A DNA stretch of 64,000 nt from Petrotoga sp. 9PWA.NaAc.5.4 (GCF_002895485.1 NZ_AZRK01000044.1:1-64000); one strand, 5' to 3'; positions 1 through 8,205 are shown, counted from the first letter of the stretch. Program-made: numbers and translations. Notes: generated from the letters alone by a model not told the origin.

Positions 1-61
1 CTACATAGGAGATAATCTATTAAAAGTAACCATCGAAGAATTGAAAGAAATATTGAAATAG
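1..61 (+). CDS. C-terminal end of a gene truncated by the window edge
   Basis: An open frame enters from the left edge (first full codon at position 2) and ends at TAG, 59-61. The visible 19 residues end in KVTIEELKEILK, a charged amphipathic helix. A good terminator hairpin follows immediately, which supports this being the true end of a plus-strand gene. Too little is visible to name the product. Confidence 0.45.
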   Translation, partial: YIGDNLLKVTIEELKEILK

Positions 62-87
62 AATCCCCTTCAATAAAGGGGATTTTT
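62..87 (+). terminator. Rho-independent terminator after the edge gene
   Basis: The arms AATCCCC (62-68) and GGGGATT (78-84) form a perfect 7-bp stem with a 9-nt loop, followed by a T run. It starts one base after the stop codon of the truncated gene. The rest of the 62-340 gap holds only the promoter listed at 238-266. Confidence 0.8.
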
Positions 88-237
88 ACTTTCCATGCTC
101 TCACTCCTTACCTTTGTTTTATCATTTCCTTCATTTTTCTCCAATCTCTATTTGGGGTGATTATGTTAAGCTTTTCTTACACAAAATATTTTATATCACC
201 TGAGGCCTAAAAAATAAATTATTTTCATTAGAATGTT

Positions 238-266
238 TTGTAAAATTATAAAAAATTTACTATAAT
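238..266 (+). promoter_or_regulatory. Sigma-A-type promoter for the MFS gene
   Basis: TTGTAA (238-243), a 17-bp spacer and a perfect TATAAT (261-266) form a near-consensus promoter in an AT-rich gap. Transcription would start near 273 and give a leader of about 80 nt before the MFS start. Confidence 0.6.
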
Positions 267-354
267 ATATTTTAAAAGTAGTGGGATAAATATAATTATA
301 AAAAGTATTAAATCAATTAAAAGATAAGCTATACTTTAATGAGTGGTGAAAACT

Positions 355-1641
355 TTGAAAAAACGTCATCCTATGATAAATACTCTTTTAAACCTCAAAG
401 GTAACACTAAAGCGTGTGTTTACACTGAACCGTTATGGGGGATTCCTTTTAATCTATATACTCCTTATGCTTCTGTATATATGTTCGCCTTGGGACTTGG
501 AGATAGTCAAATAGGTCTTGTTGCAAGTATAGGACTGGCATTTCAAATATTATTTGCTTTATTAAGCGGTGCTATTACAGATAAACTTGGTAGAAGGAAA
601 ACCACTTTTATATTTGATATTATTGCATGGAGTGTTCCTTGTTTGATTTGGTTTTTTGCGAAAAACTTTACTTATTTTGTGGTTGCCGCAATAATAAACA
701 GTGTTCAACGGGTAACTGCGAATTCGTGGACTTGCTTACTAGTTGAAGATGCTGAACAAGAAAAATTAGTGTATATTTATTCATGGGTTCATATGGCGGG
801 ATTAATAGCGGCTTTTTTTGCACCCATTGCTGGATTTTTTGTAGCAAAATTTGACGTTATTCCTGCTGTAAGGATTTTATATTTAATAGCTTTTGTAATG
901 ATGACTTCAAAATTTGTTATTCTTTATATTTTTTCTGAAGAAACTCAACAAGGGAAAAGAAGGCTTGAAGAAACTAAAAATGAACACATTTTTTCTTTGC
1001 TGAAACAATATGGTGGAGTATTAAAAATTATTTTAGAATCTCCACAAACATTATTGTCATTCGGTATTTTATTGGTAATGAGTATCGTGAATATGGTAAA
1101 TACTACTTTTTGGCCGCTTTATATTACAGAAAAAATTGGAGTTTCGGTACAAATGGTTTCTTTATTTTATTTTTTACGCTCTGCAACTATCTTAGTTATT
1201 TATTTCATTATTATTCCGAAAATAAATTTATCTTTTTTTAAATATCCTCTTCTCATAGGTTTTAGCTTATTTATAGTCAGTCAAACTCTCCTAATCAGTG
1301 CTCCAGCGCATAGTTATATTATTTTAGTGGTAAGTACATTATTGGAAGCTTTTAGCTTATCTTTGATTAACCCTTTAACTGATTCCTTAACAATTATTAA
1401 TGTTGATCCCAATGAAAGGGCTAGAATTATGGCAATTTTGCATGTAATAATGATAGCTTTAACTTCTCCATTTGGATGGATTGCTGGAATCCTTTCAGAA
1501 AAATGGAGACCATTGCCTTTTATATTGAATATCTTTCTTTTTGTAATAGGTATAATATTTACTTATTTTTTATCGTTAATTACTAAAAACAAGGATAAAA
1601 TTAAAGAAGAGATAGTCTTTGTCGAAAAACCATTAAAATAA
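355..1641 (+). CDS. MFS transporter
   Basis: This is a 12-helix major facilitator superfamily transporter of about 428 residues, so an inner-membrane carrier of unknown substrate. The signature motif A between helices 2 and 3 is visible as GAITDKLGRRK (about residues 72-82), and hydrophobic segments continue to the C-terminus, which ends in a lysine-rich cytoplasmic tail. I chose TTG at 355 because GTGGTGA lies at the right distance upstream; the in-frame GTG at 343 would overlap that SD. The gene stands alone between its own promoter (238-266) and the repeat at 1719. Acidic residues in the helices could suit a drug or sugar proton-coupled exporter, but nothing fixes the substrate. Confidence 0.85.
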   Translation: MKKRHPMINTLLNLKGNTKACVYTEPLWGIPFNLYTPYASVYMFALGLGDSQIGLVASIGLAFQILFALLSGAITDKLGRRKTTFIFDIIAWSVPCLIWFFAKNFTYFVVAAIINSVQRVTANSWTCLLVEDAEQEKLVYIYSWVHMAGLIAAFFAPIAGFFVAKFDVIPAVRILYLIAFVMMTSKFVILYIFSEETQQGKRRLEETKNEHIFSLLKQYGGVLKIILESPQTLLSFGILLVMSIVNMVNTTFWPLYITEKIGVSVQMVSLFYFLRSATILVIYFIIIPKINLSFFKYPLLIGFSLFIVSQTLLISAPAHSYIILVVSTLLEAFSLSLINPLTDSLTIINVDPNERARIMAILHVIMIALTSPFGWIAGILSEKWRPLPFILNIFLFVIGIIFTYFLSLITKNKDKIKEEIVFVEKPLK

Positions 1642-1668
1642 AACCATCAATGTTAAGAAATTTAAATA

Positions 1669-1677
1669 TGTTATAAT
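1669..1677 (+). promoter_or_regulatory. Extended -10 promoter upstream of the nitroreductase
   Basis: TGT followed by TATAAT (1672-1677) is an extended -10 element; no good -35 is visible. It lies just upstream of a short copy of the dispersed repeat, so the repeat would be transcribed as part of the 5' leader. Confidence 0.5.
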
Positions 1678-1718
1678 ACTTATGAAACGGTACTTTTTAA
1701 AAATTGGATGAAAATATA

Positions 1719-1847
1719 TAGGTACTTTAGAAATGATAATTTTCAGAAAATAAGCTTTTGAATTTAAAATGGGTACGGGGCATAGCCCTCTCCCCTTCCT
1801 TGCTAAGATATACACATAATAAGGATTTTGGAGGTTCTAAAGTAAGT
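1719..1847 (+). repeat. MITE-like element, short copy, with 11-bp target duplication
   Basis: The left end GGTACTTTAGAAAT and right end TTCTAAAGTAAGT are inverted relative to each other. The copy is flanked by a perfect direct repeat ATGAAAATATA at 1708-1718 and 1848-1858, which looks like a target-site duplication. The middle, including the TTCGGTA hairpin, is deleted, giving about 129 bp instead of about 210. It points toward the nitroreductase. Confidence 0.85.
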
Positions 1848-1878
1848 ATGAAAATATAATAACGGAGGTATGTGAAAA

Positions 1879-2454
1879 ATGAGTGTACGGGATATAATAA
1901 AACAGAGAAGAACAATAAGAAAGTTTAAACAGGACTCTATAGATGATAGTATCTTAAAAGATTTAGTTGATTGTGCAAGGTTAGCTCCTTGTGCTTCAAA
2001 TAAGCAACCTTTGGAATTCGTAGTGGTAAAAGATAAAAAAGTTTGTGCTAAAATTTTTGAAAATACTGGTTGGGCAGGTTATATATCTCCTAAATGGACA
2101 CCAAATGAAGGAGAAAGGCCTACTGCATACATTGCCATTTTGGTTAATAAAGTTCGAGCAACAAAATGGATTGGGCACGATGTAGGTGCCGCATTTGAAA
2201 ACATCGTTTTAGCAGCTTGGGAATTAGGAATAGGCAGTTGTATTATTGGATCCATAAAAAAAGAAAATGTTGCTAAGATTCTGAATGTTCCAGATGAATA
2301 CGAAGTTGATACGATAATTGCCTTAGGATACAAAGGACATGAATCTTACGCTGAGAATAATGATGAAACTGTTAAATATTATATGGATGAAGAAGGTAAT
2401 TTTCATGTGCCTAAAAGGCCACTTGAAAAAGTAATTCATTTTGATAGATTCTAA
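1879..2454 (+). CDS. Nitroreductase family protein
   Basis: This 191-residue protein matches the small, FMN-dependent nitroreductase family, which uses NAD(P)H to reduce nitro compounds, quinones or related acceptors. It opens with the typical SVRDIIKQRRTIRKF segment, whose basic residues contact FMN phosphate in this family. A LAPCASNKQP segment follows near residue 40 and an AAWELGIGSC segment near residues 111-120. The start ATG follows GGAGG at good spacing. It is a single-gene unit between two copies of the dispersed repeat. It is cytoplasmic, and the physiological substrate cannot be read from sequence. Its C-terminus ends FDRF with no extra domain. Confidence 0.9.
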   Translation: MSVRDIIKQRRTIRKFKQDSIDDSILKDLVDCARLAPCASNKQPLEFVVVKDKKVCAKIFENTGWAGYISPKWTPNEGERPTAYIAILVNKVRATKWIGHDVGAAFENIVLAAWELGIGSCIIGSIKKENVAKILNVPDEYEVDTIIALGYKGHESYAENNDETVKYYMDEEGNFHVPKRPLEKVIHFDRF

Positions 2455-2490
2455 AAGATAAAATCTAAAAATTTTATGTGAATCAATGTT

Positions 2491-3057
2491 TAGGTACTTT
2501 AGAAATGATAATTTTCAGAAAATAAGTTTTTGAATTTAAAATGGGTCCAGGGCGGAGCCCTCCTCCCCTTCCTTCGGTACAAATACCGAAAAAGTCAAAA
2601 AATTAAGAATTAGCAAGGATTAGATAGGTACTTTAGAAATGATAATTTTCAGAAAATAAGTTTTTGAATTTAGAATGGGTCCAGGGCGGAGCCCTCCTCC
2701 CCTTCCTTCGGTACAAATACCGAAAAAGTTAAAAAATTAAGAATTAGCAAGGATTAGATAGGTACTTTAGAAATGATAATTTTTCAGAAAATAAGTTTTT
2801 GAATTTAAAATGGGTTCAGGGCGGAGCCCTCCTCCCCTCCCTTCGGTACAAATACCGAAAAAGTTAAAAAATTAAGAATTAGCAAGGATTAGAAGTGGGG
2901 AGGTATTTTATAAAAAGTTAAACACTAAAATATTTATAAAATGTGAAGTTTAGAATTTCTAAAATGAGTAAGGATTAGAGCTAAGGAGGTATTTTTGAAA
3001 AAATCAACGCTAAAACATACATATAATAAGGATTTCGGAATTTCTAAAGCGGTTATA
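2491..3057 (+). repeat. Three tandem copies of the MITE-like element within one target duplication
   Basis: Near-identical units begin at 2493, 2627 and 2761, an exact period of 134 bp. The third unit runs on into the full 3' half of the element, ending AATTTCTAAAATGAGTA near 2970, and a second, diverged 3' half follows to 3057. The whole array is bracketed by the direct repeat AATCAATGTT (2481-2490 and 3058-3067). This suggests one insertion followed by tandem amplification. Each unit has the GGGC/GCCC and TTCGGTA/TACCGAA hairpins. The array points toward the Nfn-like gene at 3084. Confidence 0.9.
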
Positions 3058-3083
3058 AATCAATGTTATAAGGGAGGAAACAA

Positions 3084-5327
3084 ATGTTTTTAATTTCTGA
3101 TAAGAATAAATTAGCCCAAGGTGTTTACAGTATATGGGTAGAAGCTCCAAAAATAGCTCAACATGCTAAAGCGGGACAGTTTGTAATTGTAATAGCTCAG
3201 GAAGATGGAGAAAGAGTTCCTCTCACAATAGTAGATAAAAAAGGTGACAAGATAAGGCTTATCTTCCAAGTTGTGGGTAAAAGTACACAAAAAATGGCTG
3301 CTTTTGAGGATGGAGATTCTTTTGCTCATGTAGTAGGGCCTTTAGGAACACCTTCAGAAATAGATTATTATGGAACTGTTTTGTTAGTTGGGGGGGGTAT
3401 AGGAGTTGCGCCTGTTTTTCCTATTTTGAAAGCATTAAAAGAAAAAGGGAATAGAGTAATTTCTATAATAGGTGCCAGAACCTCTGATCTTGTAATTTTA
3501 GAAGAAGAATTTTCACAATACTCTGATAAAGTACTAATTACTACAGATGATGGATCAAAAGGGATAAAGGGTTTAGTAACTGATGGGATGAGGAAAGTAG
3601 TTTCTGAAGGGGAAAAGATAGATAAAGCGTGGGCTATTGGTCCAGTTATTATGATGAAATATGCGACATTAACTGCTCAAGAATTGGGTTTTCCTATAAT
3701 TGTTTCTTTGAACCCAATTATGGTCGATGGTACGGGGATGTGTGGAGGTTGTAGAGTAACTGTTGGAAACAATGTGAAGTTTGCTTGTGTTGATGGGCCT
3801 GAGTTTGAAGGGGAATTAGTTGAGTGGGACGAACTTTTAAAAAGGCTTGGGCAGTATAAGATAGAAGAAAAAACCGCCATCCAAGACCAGCCAAAAAAGC
3901 AACCTAAAAAAATTTTAAAAAACAAAGTTCCTATAAAAAAGCAACCTCCAGAGGTTAGAAAGCATAATTTTCAAGAAGTTGCATATGGTTATTGTTTAGA
4001 AGAGGCAATGATGGAAGCAGAAAGATGTTTACAATGTCCTGATAGCGCTTATAACTGTATAAAAGGATGTCCTGTAGGTATAGATATTCGTGGATTTATA
4101 AGAGAAATAAAAGAAGGAAACCTTGCCAAATCGGCAGAAATTTTGAAAAGTTACAATAACTTACCTGCCATATGTGGTCGCGTTTGTCCTCAAGAAAATC
4201 AATGTGAAGGAGCTTGTACCTTAGGTAAATCAGGAATTTTTGAACCAGTAGCTATTGGTAGGCTCGAAAGGTTTGTTGCAGATTGGGAACGTGTTCAAAG
4301 AAAAACAGAAGAAAAGAAAGAAGTAATTAAAATTAATGAATTTAGAGGCAAAGTAGCTGTTGTTGGAGCCGGACCTGCGGGTTTAACGGTGGCGGCAGAT
4401 TTAGCTAAAATTGGATATTATGTGAAAATATTTGAGGCATTACACAAGCCTGGTGGGGTTCTTACTTATGGGATTCCTGAATTTAGGCTTCCAAAGCAGA
4501 TAGTTTTCGAAGAAGTTGAATATGTTAAATCCTTAGGCGTTGAAATAGAAACGGATGTCGTAGTTGGTAAAACTATAACGATAGATGAACTGAGAGAAAA
4601 TTTCGATGCAATTTTTATCGGTACTGGTGCGGGAACTCCAAAATTTTTAAATATCTCTGGTGAAAATTTAAACGGAGTTTATTCTTCAAGTGAGTTTTTA
4701 ACAAGAGTAAATCTTATGAAAGCATATCAATTCCCTTTAGTGGATACTCCTGTTAAAAAAGGCAAAAATGTTGTTGTCGTTGGCGGGGGAAATGTAGCTA
4801 TGGATGCTTCGAGATCTGCTTTAAGGCTTGGGGCAGAAAGTGTAACGGTAGTATACAGAAGAACGGAAGAAGAAATGCCTGCAAGAAAAGAAGAATATGA
4901 AAACGCTGTAGAAGAAGGCATCAATTTTATGTGGTTAACCAATCCTATAGAATGTAAGGGAGACGAGACTGGTAATTTAATTTCAATAATTTGTCAAAAG
5001 ATGAAATTAGGTGAACCTGATTCTTCAGGAAGAAGAAGACCCGTACCAGTCGAAAATAGTGAAATAGAAATACCGGCAGATCTTTTTATAGTAGCTATTG
5101 GTCAAGAATCTAACAAAGTATTATTAAACGCTTTTCCAGAATTGAAACTGAATAAATGGGGATATATTGAAGCTGATCCAATCACGGGGGCTACTTCTAT
5201 AGAAGGAATATACGCAGGAGGAGATATTGTTACCGGTGCAGCTACTGTTATAGAAGCAATGGGTGCAGGTAAAAGATCAGCAAAAGCGATAGATGAATAC
5301 ATTTCATCAAAGGTTGGTAAGATTTGA
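3084..5327 (+). CDS. nfnAB: Fused NfnA-NfnB-type ferredoxin:NADP oxidoreductase
   Basis: This 747-residue flavoprotein joins two subunits usually made separately. Residues 1-280 are the ferredoxin-NADP reductase-like NfnA/SudB part: FAD and NAD folds, then a [2Fe-2S] site D215-x4-C220-x2-C223-x11-C235. The Asp first ligand is typical of NfnA rather than PyrK. Residues about 290-745 are the NfnB/GltD-like part: a cysteine-rich double [4Fe-4S] N-domain (CLQC, CIKGC, CGRVC, CEGAC), an FAD site VAVVGAGPAGL and a nucleotide site VVVVGGGNVAMD. NfnAB balances NADH, NADPH and reduced ferredoxin by electron bifurcation; sulfide dehydrogenase activity is the named alternative. Glutamate synthase small subunit is unlikely because no large subunit is nearby. 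pcm follows with overlap. Confidence 0.88.
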   Translation: MFLISDKNKLAQGVYSIWVEAPKIAQHAKAGQFVIVIAQEDGERVPLTIVDKKGDKIRLIFQVVGKSTQKMAAFEDGDSFAHVVGPLGTPSEIDYYGTVLLVGGGIGVAPVFPILKALKEKGNRVISIIGARTSDLVILEEEFSQYSDKVLITTDDGSKGIKGLVTDGMRKVVSEGEKIDKAWAIGPVIMMKYATLTAQELGFPIIVSLNPIMVDGTGMCGGCRVTVGNNVKFACVDGPEFEGELVEWDELLKRLGQYKIEEKTAIQDQPKKQPKKILKNKVPIKKQPPEVRKHNFQEVAYGYCLEEAMMEAERCLQCPDSAYNCIKGCPVGIDIRGFIREIKEGNLAKSAEILKSYNNLPAICGRVCPQENQCEGACTLGKSGIFEPVAIGRLERFVADWERVQRKTEEKKEVIKINEFRGKVAVVGAGPAGLTVAADLAKIGYYVKIFEALHKPGGVLTYGIPEFRLPKQIVFEEVEYVKSLGVEIETDVVVGKTITIDELRENFDAIFIGTGAGTPKFLNISGENLNGVYSSSEFLTRVNLMKAYQFPLVDTPVKKGKNVVVVGGGNVAMDASRSALRLGAESVTVVYRRTEEEMPARKEEYENAVEEGINFMWLTNPIECKGDETGNLISIICQKMKLGEPDSSGRRRPVPVENSEIEIPADLFIVAIGQESNKVLLNAFPELKLNKWGYIEADPITGATSIEGIYAGGDIVTGAATVIEAMGAGKRSAKAIDEYISSKVGKI

Positions 5328-5968
5328 TAGATTTCGAAAAAGCCAGAAAAAATATGGTTGAGTATCAATTAAAATTAAGAGGAATATATGACAAAAAAAT
5401 TCTCAACGCTTTTATGAAGGTTAAGAGACATTTATTTGTTCCTGAAAGTATTCAAGAATACGCTTATGAAGATTGTGCTTTGCCTATAGGCGAAGGGCAA
5501 ACTATTTCTCAGCCATATATAATAGCTCTTATGCTACAAATTTTAGAATTAAATGAAAATGATGTTGTTTTAGAAGTGGGGACTGGATCAGGGTATCAAA
5601 CTGCTTTATTGGCTAATATTGTAAAATTTGTTTATTCTATTGAAAGAAACGAAATTTTAATGCAAAAAGCAAAAGAAAGGTTATTAAACTTAGGTTACAA
5701 TAATATCTTTATTGAAATTGGAGATGGAACTAAAGGATGGCCCGAAAAAAATATTTCTTTTGATAAAATAATCGTATCAGCAGCAGCACCTAAGGTTCCA
5801 GAACCATTGTTTGAGCAACTTAAATCAACTGGGGTTATGGTAATTCCTATTGGTTCTAAAACTTACCAGAGGTTATGCAAAATTGTTAAGTTAAATGATG
5901 GAAGTATGCAAAGTGAAGATTACGATGGGTGTGTATTTGTTCCTTTGATAGGTGAATATGGTTGGTAA
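5324..5968 (+). CDS. pcm: Protein-L-isoaspartate O-methyltransferase
   Basis: Pcm methylates isoaspartyl residues in aged proteins using S-adenosylmethionine, starting their repair, which suits a thermophile. The 214-residue length is normal. The SAM-binding motif I is LEVGTGSGYQT (about residues 83-93), and GEGQTISQPYI (57-67) is the family substrate-binding segment. The start is TTG overlapping the TGA of the upstream Nfn gene by four bases, so the two are translationally coupled. A strong terminator hairpin follows at 5987, which ends this two-gene unit. Confidence 0.92.
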   Translation: MIDFEKARKNMVEYQLKLRGIYDKKILNAFMKVKRHLFVPESIQEYAYEDCALPIGEGQTISQPYIIALMLQILELNENDVVLEVGTGSGYQTALLANIVKFVYSIERNEILMQKAKERLLNLGYNNIFIEIGDGTKGWPEKNISFDKIIVSAAAPKVPEPLFEQLKSTGVMVIPIGSKTYQRLCKIVKLNDGSMQSEDYDGCVFVPLIGEYGW

Positions 5969-5986
5969 TTACGAAATAAGCAGTCA

Positions 5987-6024
5987 AAAAGGCGCATCTA
6001 TCTAATCTTATAAATGCGCCTTTT
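5987..6024 (+). terminator. Terminator after pcm
   Basis: AAAAGGCGCAT (5987-5997) pairs perfectly with ATGCGCCTTTT (6014-6024), an 11-bp stem followed by AT-rich sequence. It lies 18 bp after the pcm stop. The hairpin can work in both directions. Confidence 0.85.
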
Positions 6025-6031
6025 AATTATT

Positions 6032-6208
6032 TTAATTCAAATTATCATCTTTTAAAATATTCCTTTTTCGGAAACATTCTTCTTCAGGTATTTCTCCATT
6101 TGCAAATTTTCCATTCAATATTTCTAACGCTTCGTTCTTAGAACTTTGTTTTTCATAGTATTCATTTCCATTGATAATACCTCCTTTATATCCAGCAGAT
6201 ATGTGCAA
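6032..6208 (-). pseudogene. Remnant of a SHOCT-domain protein
   Basis: Reading leftward from 6208, an open frame of about 58 residues ends with a segment EALEILNGKFANGEIPEEE. This matches the short C-terminal oligomerisation (SHOCT) helix pair, commonly LxxLxxxGxITxEEF. The frame stays open further upstream to about 6250, but there is no credible start codon with an SD; the only nearby start is TTG at 6208 without one. SHOCT normally caps a larger domain that is missing here. I read it as the decayed end of a longer gene. A very small functional protein is the alternative. Confidence 0.4.
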
Positions 6209-6301
6209 GGTATAATTATTGTCTCTAAGTGTTTTAAAATTTATATTGAATAAGTATTAAATATACCTGTTTTTTAATTTGGACTAAAATGCTCTTATTT
6301 A

Positions 6302-6310
6302 TGATATACT
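6302..6310 (+). promoter_or_regulatory. Possible extended -10 promoter for the DsbA-like gene
   Basis: TGA followed by TATACT (6305-6310) lies about 43 bp before the start. The only -35-like hexamer, TTGGAC (6279-6284), is 20 bp away, which is too far to be ideal. Modest support. Confidence 0.35.
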
Positions 6311-6352
6311 ATATTTAAACTGATTTTTATTCCAAATTATTGAGGTGATTAT

Positions 6353-6985
6353 ATGGTAATAGAGTTTTATCATGATGTCTTATGTGCGTGGTGTTACGCG
6401 CTTTCTCCCAGATTAAGAAAAATTGTTAAAGAATATCCTGATATAGAAGTGATTCATAAAGCATTTCCTTTAGCTCCTGAACATAGAGATTTAAGTGAAA
6501 TGTTTGGAAATAAATATAAAGCTAAGGAAGAGATTTTGAATCATTGGAGAGCTGCAAATGCAAATGACGATGAGCATAGAATAAATGCCGAACTTATGGC
6601 GATGAGAGATTTTGATTATCCTTATTCAATGCCTGGACTCATGAGTTGTAAAGCTGCCGAATTGCAGGGAGGACAAGAGGCTCATTGGGACTACTTCGAT
6701 AGAGTTCAGAAAGCGCATTTAACAGACTGTGAAAATATTGCTGATCAAAATGTGTTAATAAATTGTGCAGAAACTATTGGATTAGACATAGATAAATTTA
6801 TAGAAGATTTTCAAAGTGAAAAAGTAAGAAATATGGTTATGGAAGATTATGATTACGCAAGAAAAAGTGGTGTCACTGCTACTCCGACTCTTATAATAGA
6901 TAGAAAATGGATAATAAGTGGAGCAGTAAAATATGAAGAATTAAAACAAGCAATAGAAGAAATAATAACTGGAAAATTAGAATAA
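6353..6985 (+). CDS. DsbA/FrnE-family thiol oxidoreductase
   Basis: This 210-residue protein has the DsbA-type thioredoxin fold with a helical insert. The redox pair is C11-A-W-C14 and the cis-proline loop is T177-P178. There is no signal peptide, so it should act in the cytoplasm, like FrnE-type proteins rather than periplasmic DsbA. FrnE-like members are linked to disulfide chemistry or oxidative stress; the partner here is unknown. The start ATG follows GAGGTGA. It is a single-gene unit ending in a strong bidirectional terminator shared with the convergent BMP gene. 2-hydroxychromene-2-carboxylate isomerase has the same fold but normally lacks this CxxC, so I prefer oxidoreductase. Confidence 0.82.
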   Translation: MVIEFYHDVLCAWCYALSPRLRKIVKEYPDIEVIHKAFPLAPEHRDLSEMFGNKYKAKEEILNHWRAANANDDEHRINAELMAMRDFDYPYSMPGLMSCKAAELQGGQEAHWDYFDRVQKAHLTDCENIADQNVLINCAETIGLDIDKFIEDFQSEKVRNMVMEDYDYARKSGVTATPTLIIDRKWIISGAVKYEELKQAIEEIITGKLE

Positions 6986-7017
6986 AATATCCCGCTTATC
7001 GCGGGATATTTTATTCT
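6979..7017. terminator. Bidirectional terminator between convergent genes
   Basis: A 17-bp perfect stem (6979-6995 pairing with 7001-7017, core ATATCCCGC/GCGGGATAT, loop TTATC) has A-rich and T-rich flanks, so it can stop transcription from both sides. The stop codons of both neighbouring genes lie inside the stem. Confidence 0.9.
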
Positions 7018-8119
7018 AATATGGAAAAACTATTTCAGGAACTTCGAAAGAACCTATTTTTGAAGGATCAGTAGGAATTACCAGTTTTCCTTCTTTTATA
7101 AGTTTTGTCAAATATTCAATTTCAACAAAAAAACGTGTTGGAACCATGCTTCTTGTATATTTCATAGGACTAATGCTAACTCCACCTTCTTTTAAACCCA
7201 AACTATAAACTCCTGAATTAAAAGTTCTCACTGACATAGCATTTTGAATTCCCTCAAATGCAGCAGTATCAACTCTCTTCATCGCACTTGTTAATACGTA
7301 TCCTGGTGCCATATAATCTTGATCAACATCCACACCTATTGCAAAATGACCTCTTTCCAATTCGTAATATTTATCAATTACGTCTTTCAAAGGAGCATTT
7401 ATAGGTAAGTTATACAATGATGCACCTCTTTCTTGAGCAGCACTGATAACTCCGTTACCGGTCGGACCTGCAGCATGGAAAACAATATCTGCTCCCCTTT
7501 CCATTTGTGTCAAAGTCATACTTTTCCCTAAAGCAGGATCGTTGAATGTATTAGCATATCCTGAAATAACTTCAACGTTTGTATTATGTAATACGTTGTA
7601 AACTTTAACACCTGCCCTATAACCTGCTTCATATTTAGTTACTGCCGGGACAGCAACTCCTCCAATAAAACCAACTTTACCGGTTTTTGTCATCATAGCA
7701 GCTAAATAGCCAGCAGGGAAACTCGATTCATGTTCCTTAAATACATAGCTTATAACGTTTGGAGGAACTATTTGACCAGGAGATGGTTCTATATCTATTC
7801 CTACAAAGTAGACATCTGGAAATTGAGGGGCAACATTAAATAAAACATCTGTCATCATAAACCCTACAGCAATTACAACATTAGAATTTTTTGCAGCATT
7901 AGACAAATTTGGTAAATAATCAGTTTGTTCGCGTGATTGAATGACATCAATTTCTACCCCTAATTCATCTTTTGCCCTTAAAACTCCTTGCCATGTACCA
8001 TCGTTGAAAGATTTGTCACCTAAACCACCCACATCAGTAACCATAGTTACTTTAAAAGGAAAAACAAAGGATACTAAAAAAATAGCAAATATAAGCACTA
8101 ACAAAGTCTTTTTCATCAC
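7016..8119 (-). CDS. BMP-family substrate-binding protein
   Basis: This 367-residue protein belongs to the BMP/PnrA family of solute-binding proteins, which capture nucleosides or related ligands for an ABC importer. It has a clear signal peptide (residues 1-22, KKTLLVLIFAIFLVSF core) with no lipobox cysteine, so it should be a free or non-lipidated exported protein. The family start VTMVTDVGGLGDKSFND is visible after the signal. SD GGAGG lies upstream; the start may be GTG at 8119 or ATG at 8116. No ATPase or permease genes are adjacent, so it is an orphan here and must work with a transporter elsewhere. The shared terminator stem overlaps its stop. Confidence 0.88.
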   Translation of the reverse strand: MMKKTLLVLIFAIFLVSFVFPFKVTMVTDVGGLGDKSFNDGTWQGVLRAKDELGVEIDVIQSREQTDYLPNLSNAAKNSNVVIAVGFMMTDVLFNVAPQFPDVYFVGIDIEPSPGQIVPPNVISYVFKEHESSFPAGYLAAMMTKTGKVGFIGGVAVPAVTKYEAGYRAGVKVYNVLHNTNVEVISGYANTFNDPALGKSMTLTQMERGADIVFHAAGPTGNGVISAAQERGASLYNLPINAPLKDVIDKYYELERGHFAIGVDVDQDYMAPGYVLTSAMKRVDTAAFEGIQNAMSVRTFNSGVYSLGLKEGGVSISPMKYTRSMVPTRFFVEIEYLTKLIKEGKLVIPTDPSKIGSFEVPEIVFPY

Positions 8120-8205
8120 TTATCATCCTCCTTTGAAAGTGATTTATGAACAAAAAAATTTTTCTATATTTATTTTAGCATATATACATTTTGAAAAATC
8201 TTTAT

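Noticed and set aside
1633-1915. Two overlapping minus-strand ORFs of about 60 residues
   Set aside because: They cross the repeat copy and its flanks, have no SD and no homology-like pattern; similar shadow frames occur in other copies of the element (e.g. 23245-23457, 57762-58089).
2491-3057. CRISPR array
   Set aside because: The 134-bp units are direct repeats without unique spacers of constant size, and no cas genes are present.
3084-5327. Glutamate synthase small subunit or dihydroorotate dehydrogenase electron-transfer subunit
   Set aside because: No glutamate synthase large subunit or pyrD is near, and the Asp-x4-Cys-x2-Cys-x11-Cys cluster plus the fused GltD-like half fit NfnAB better.
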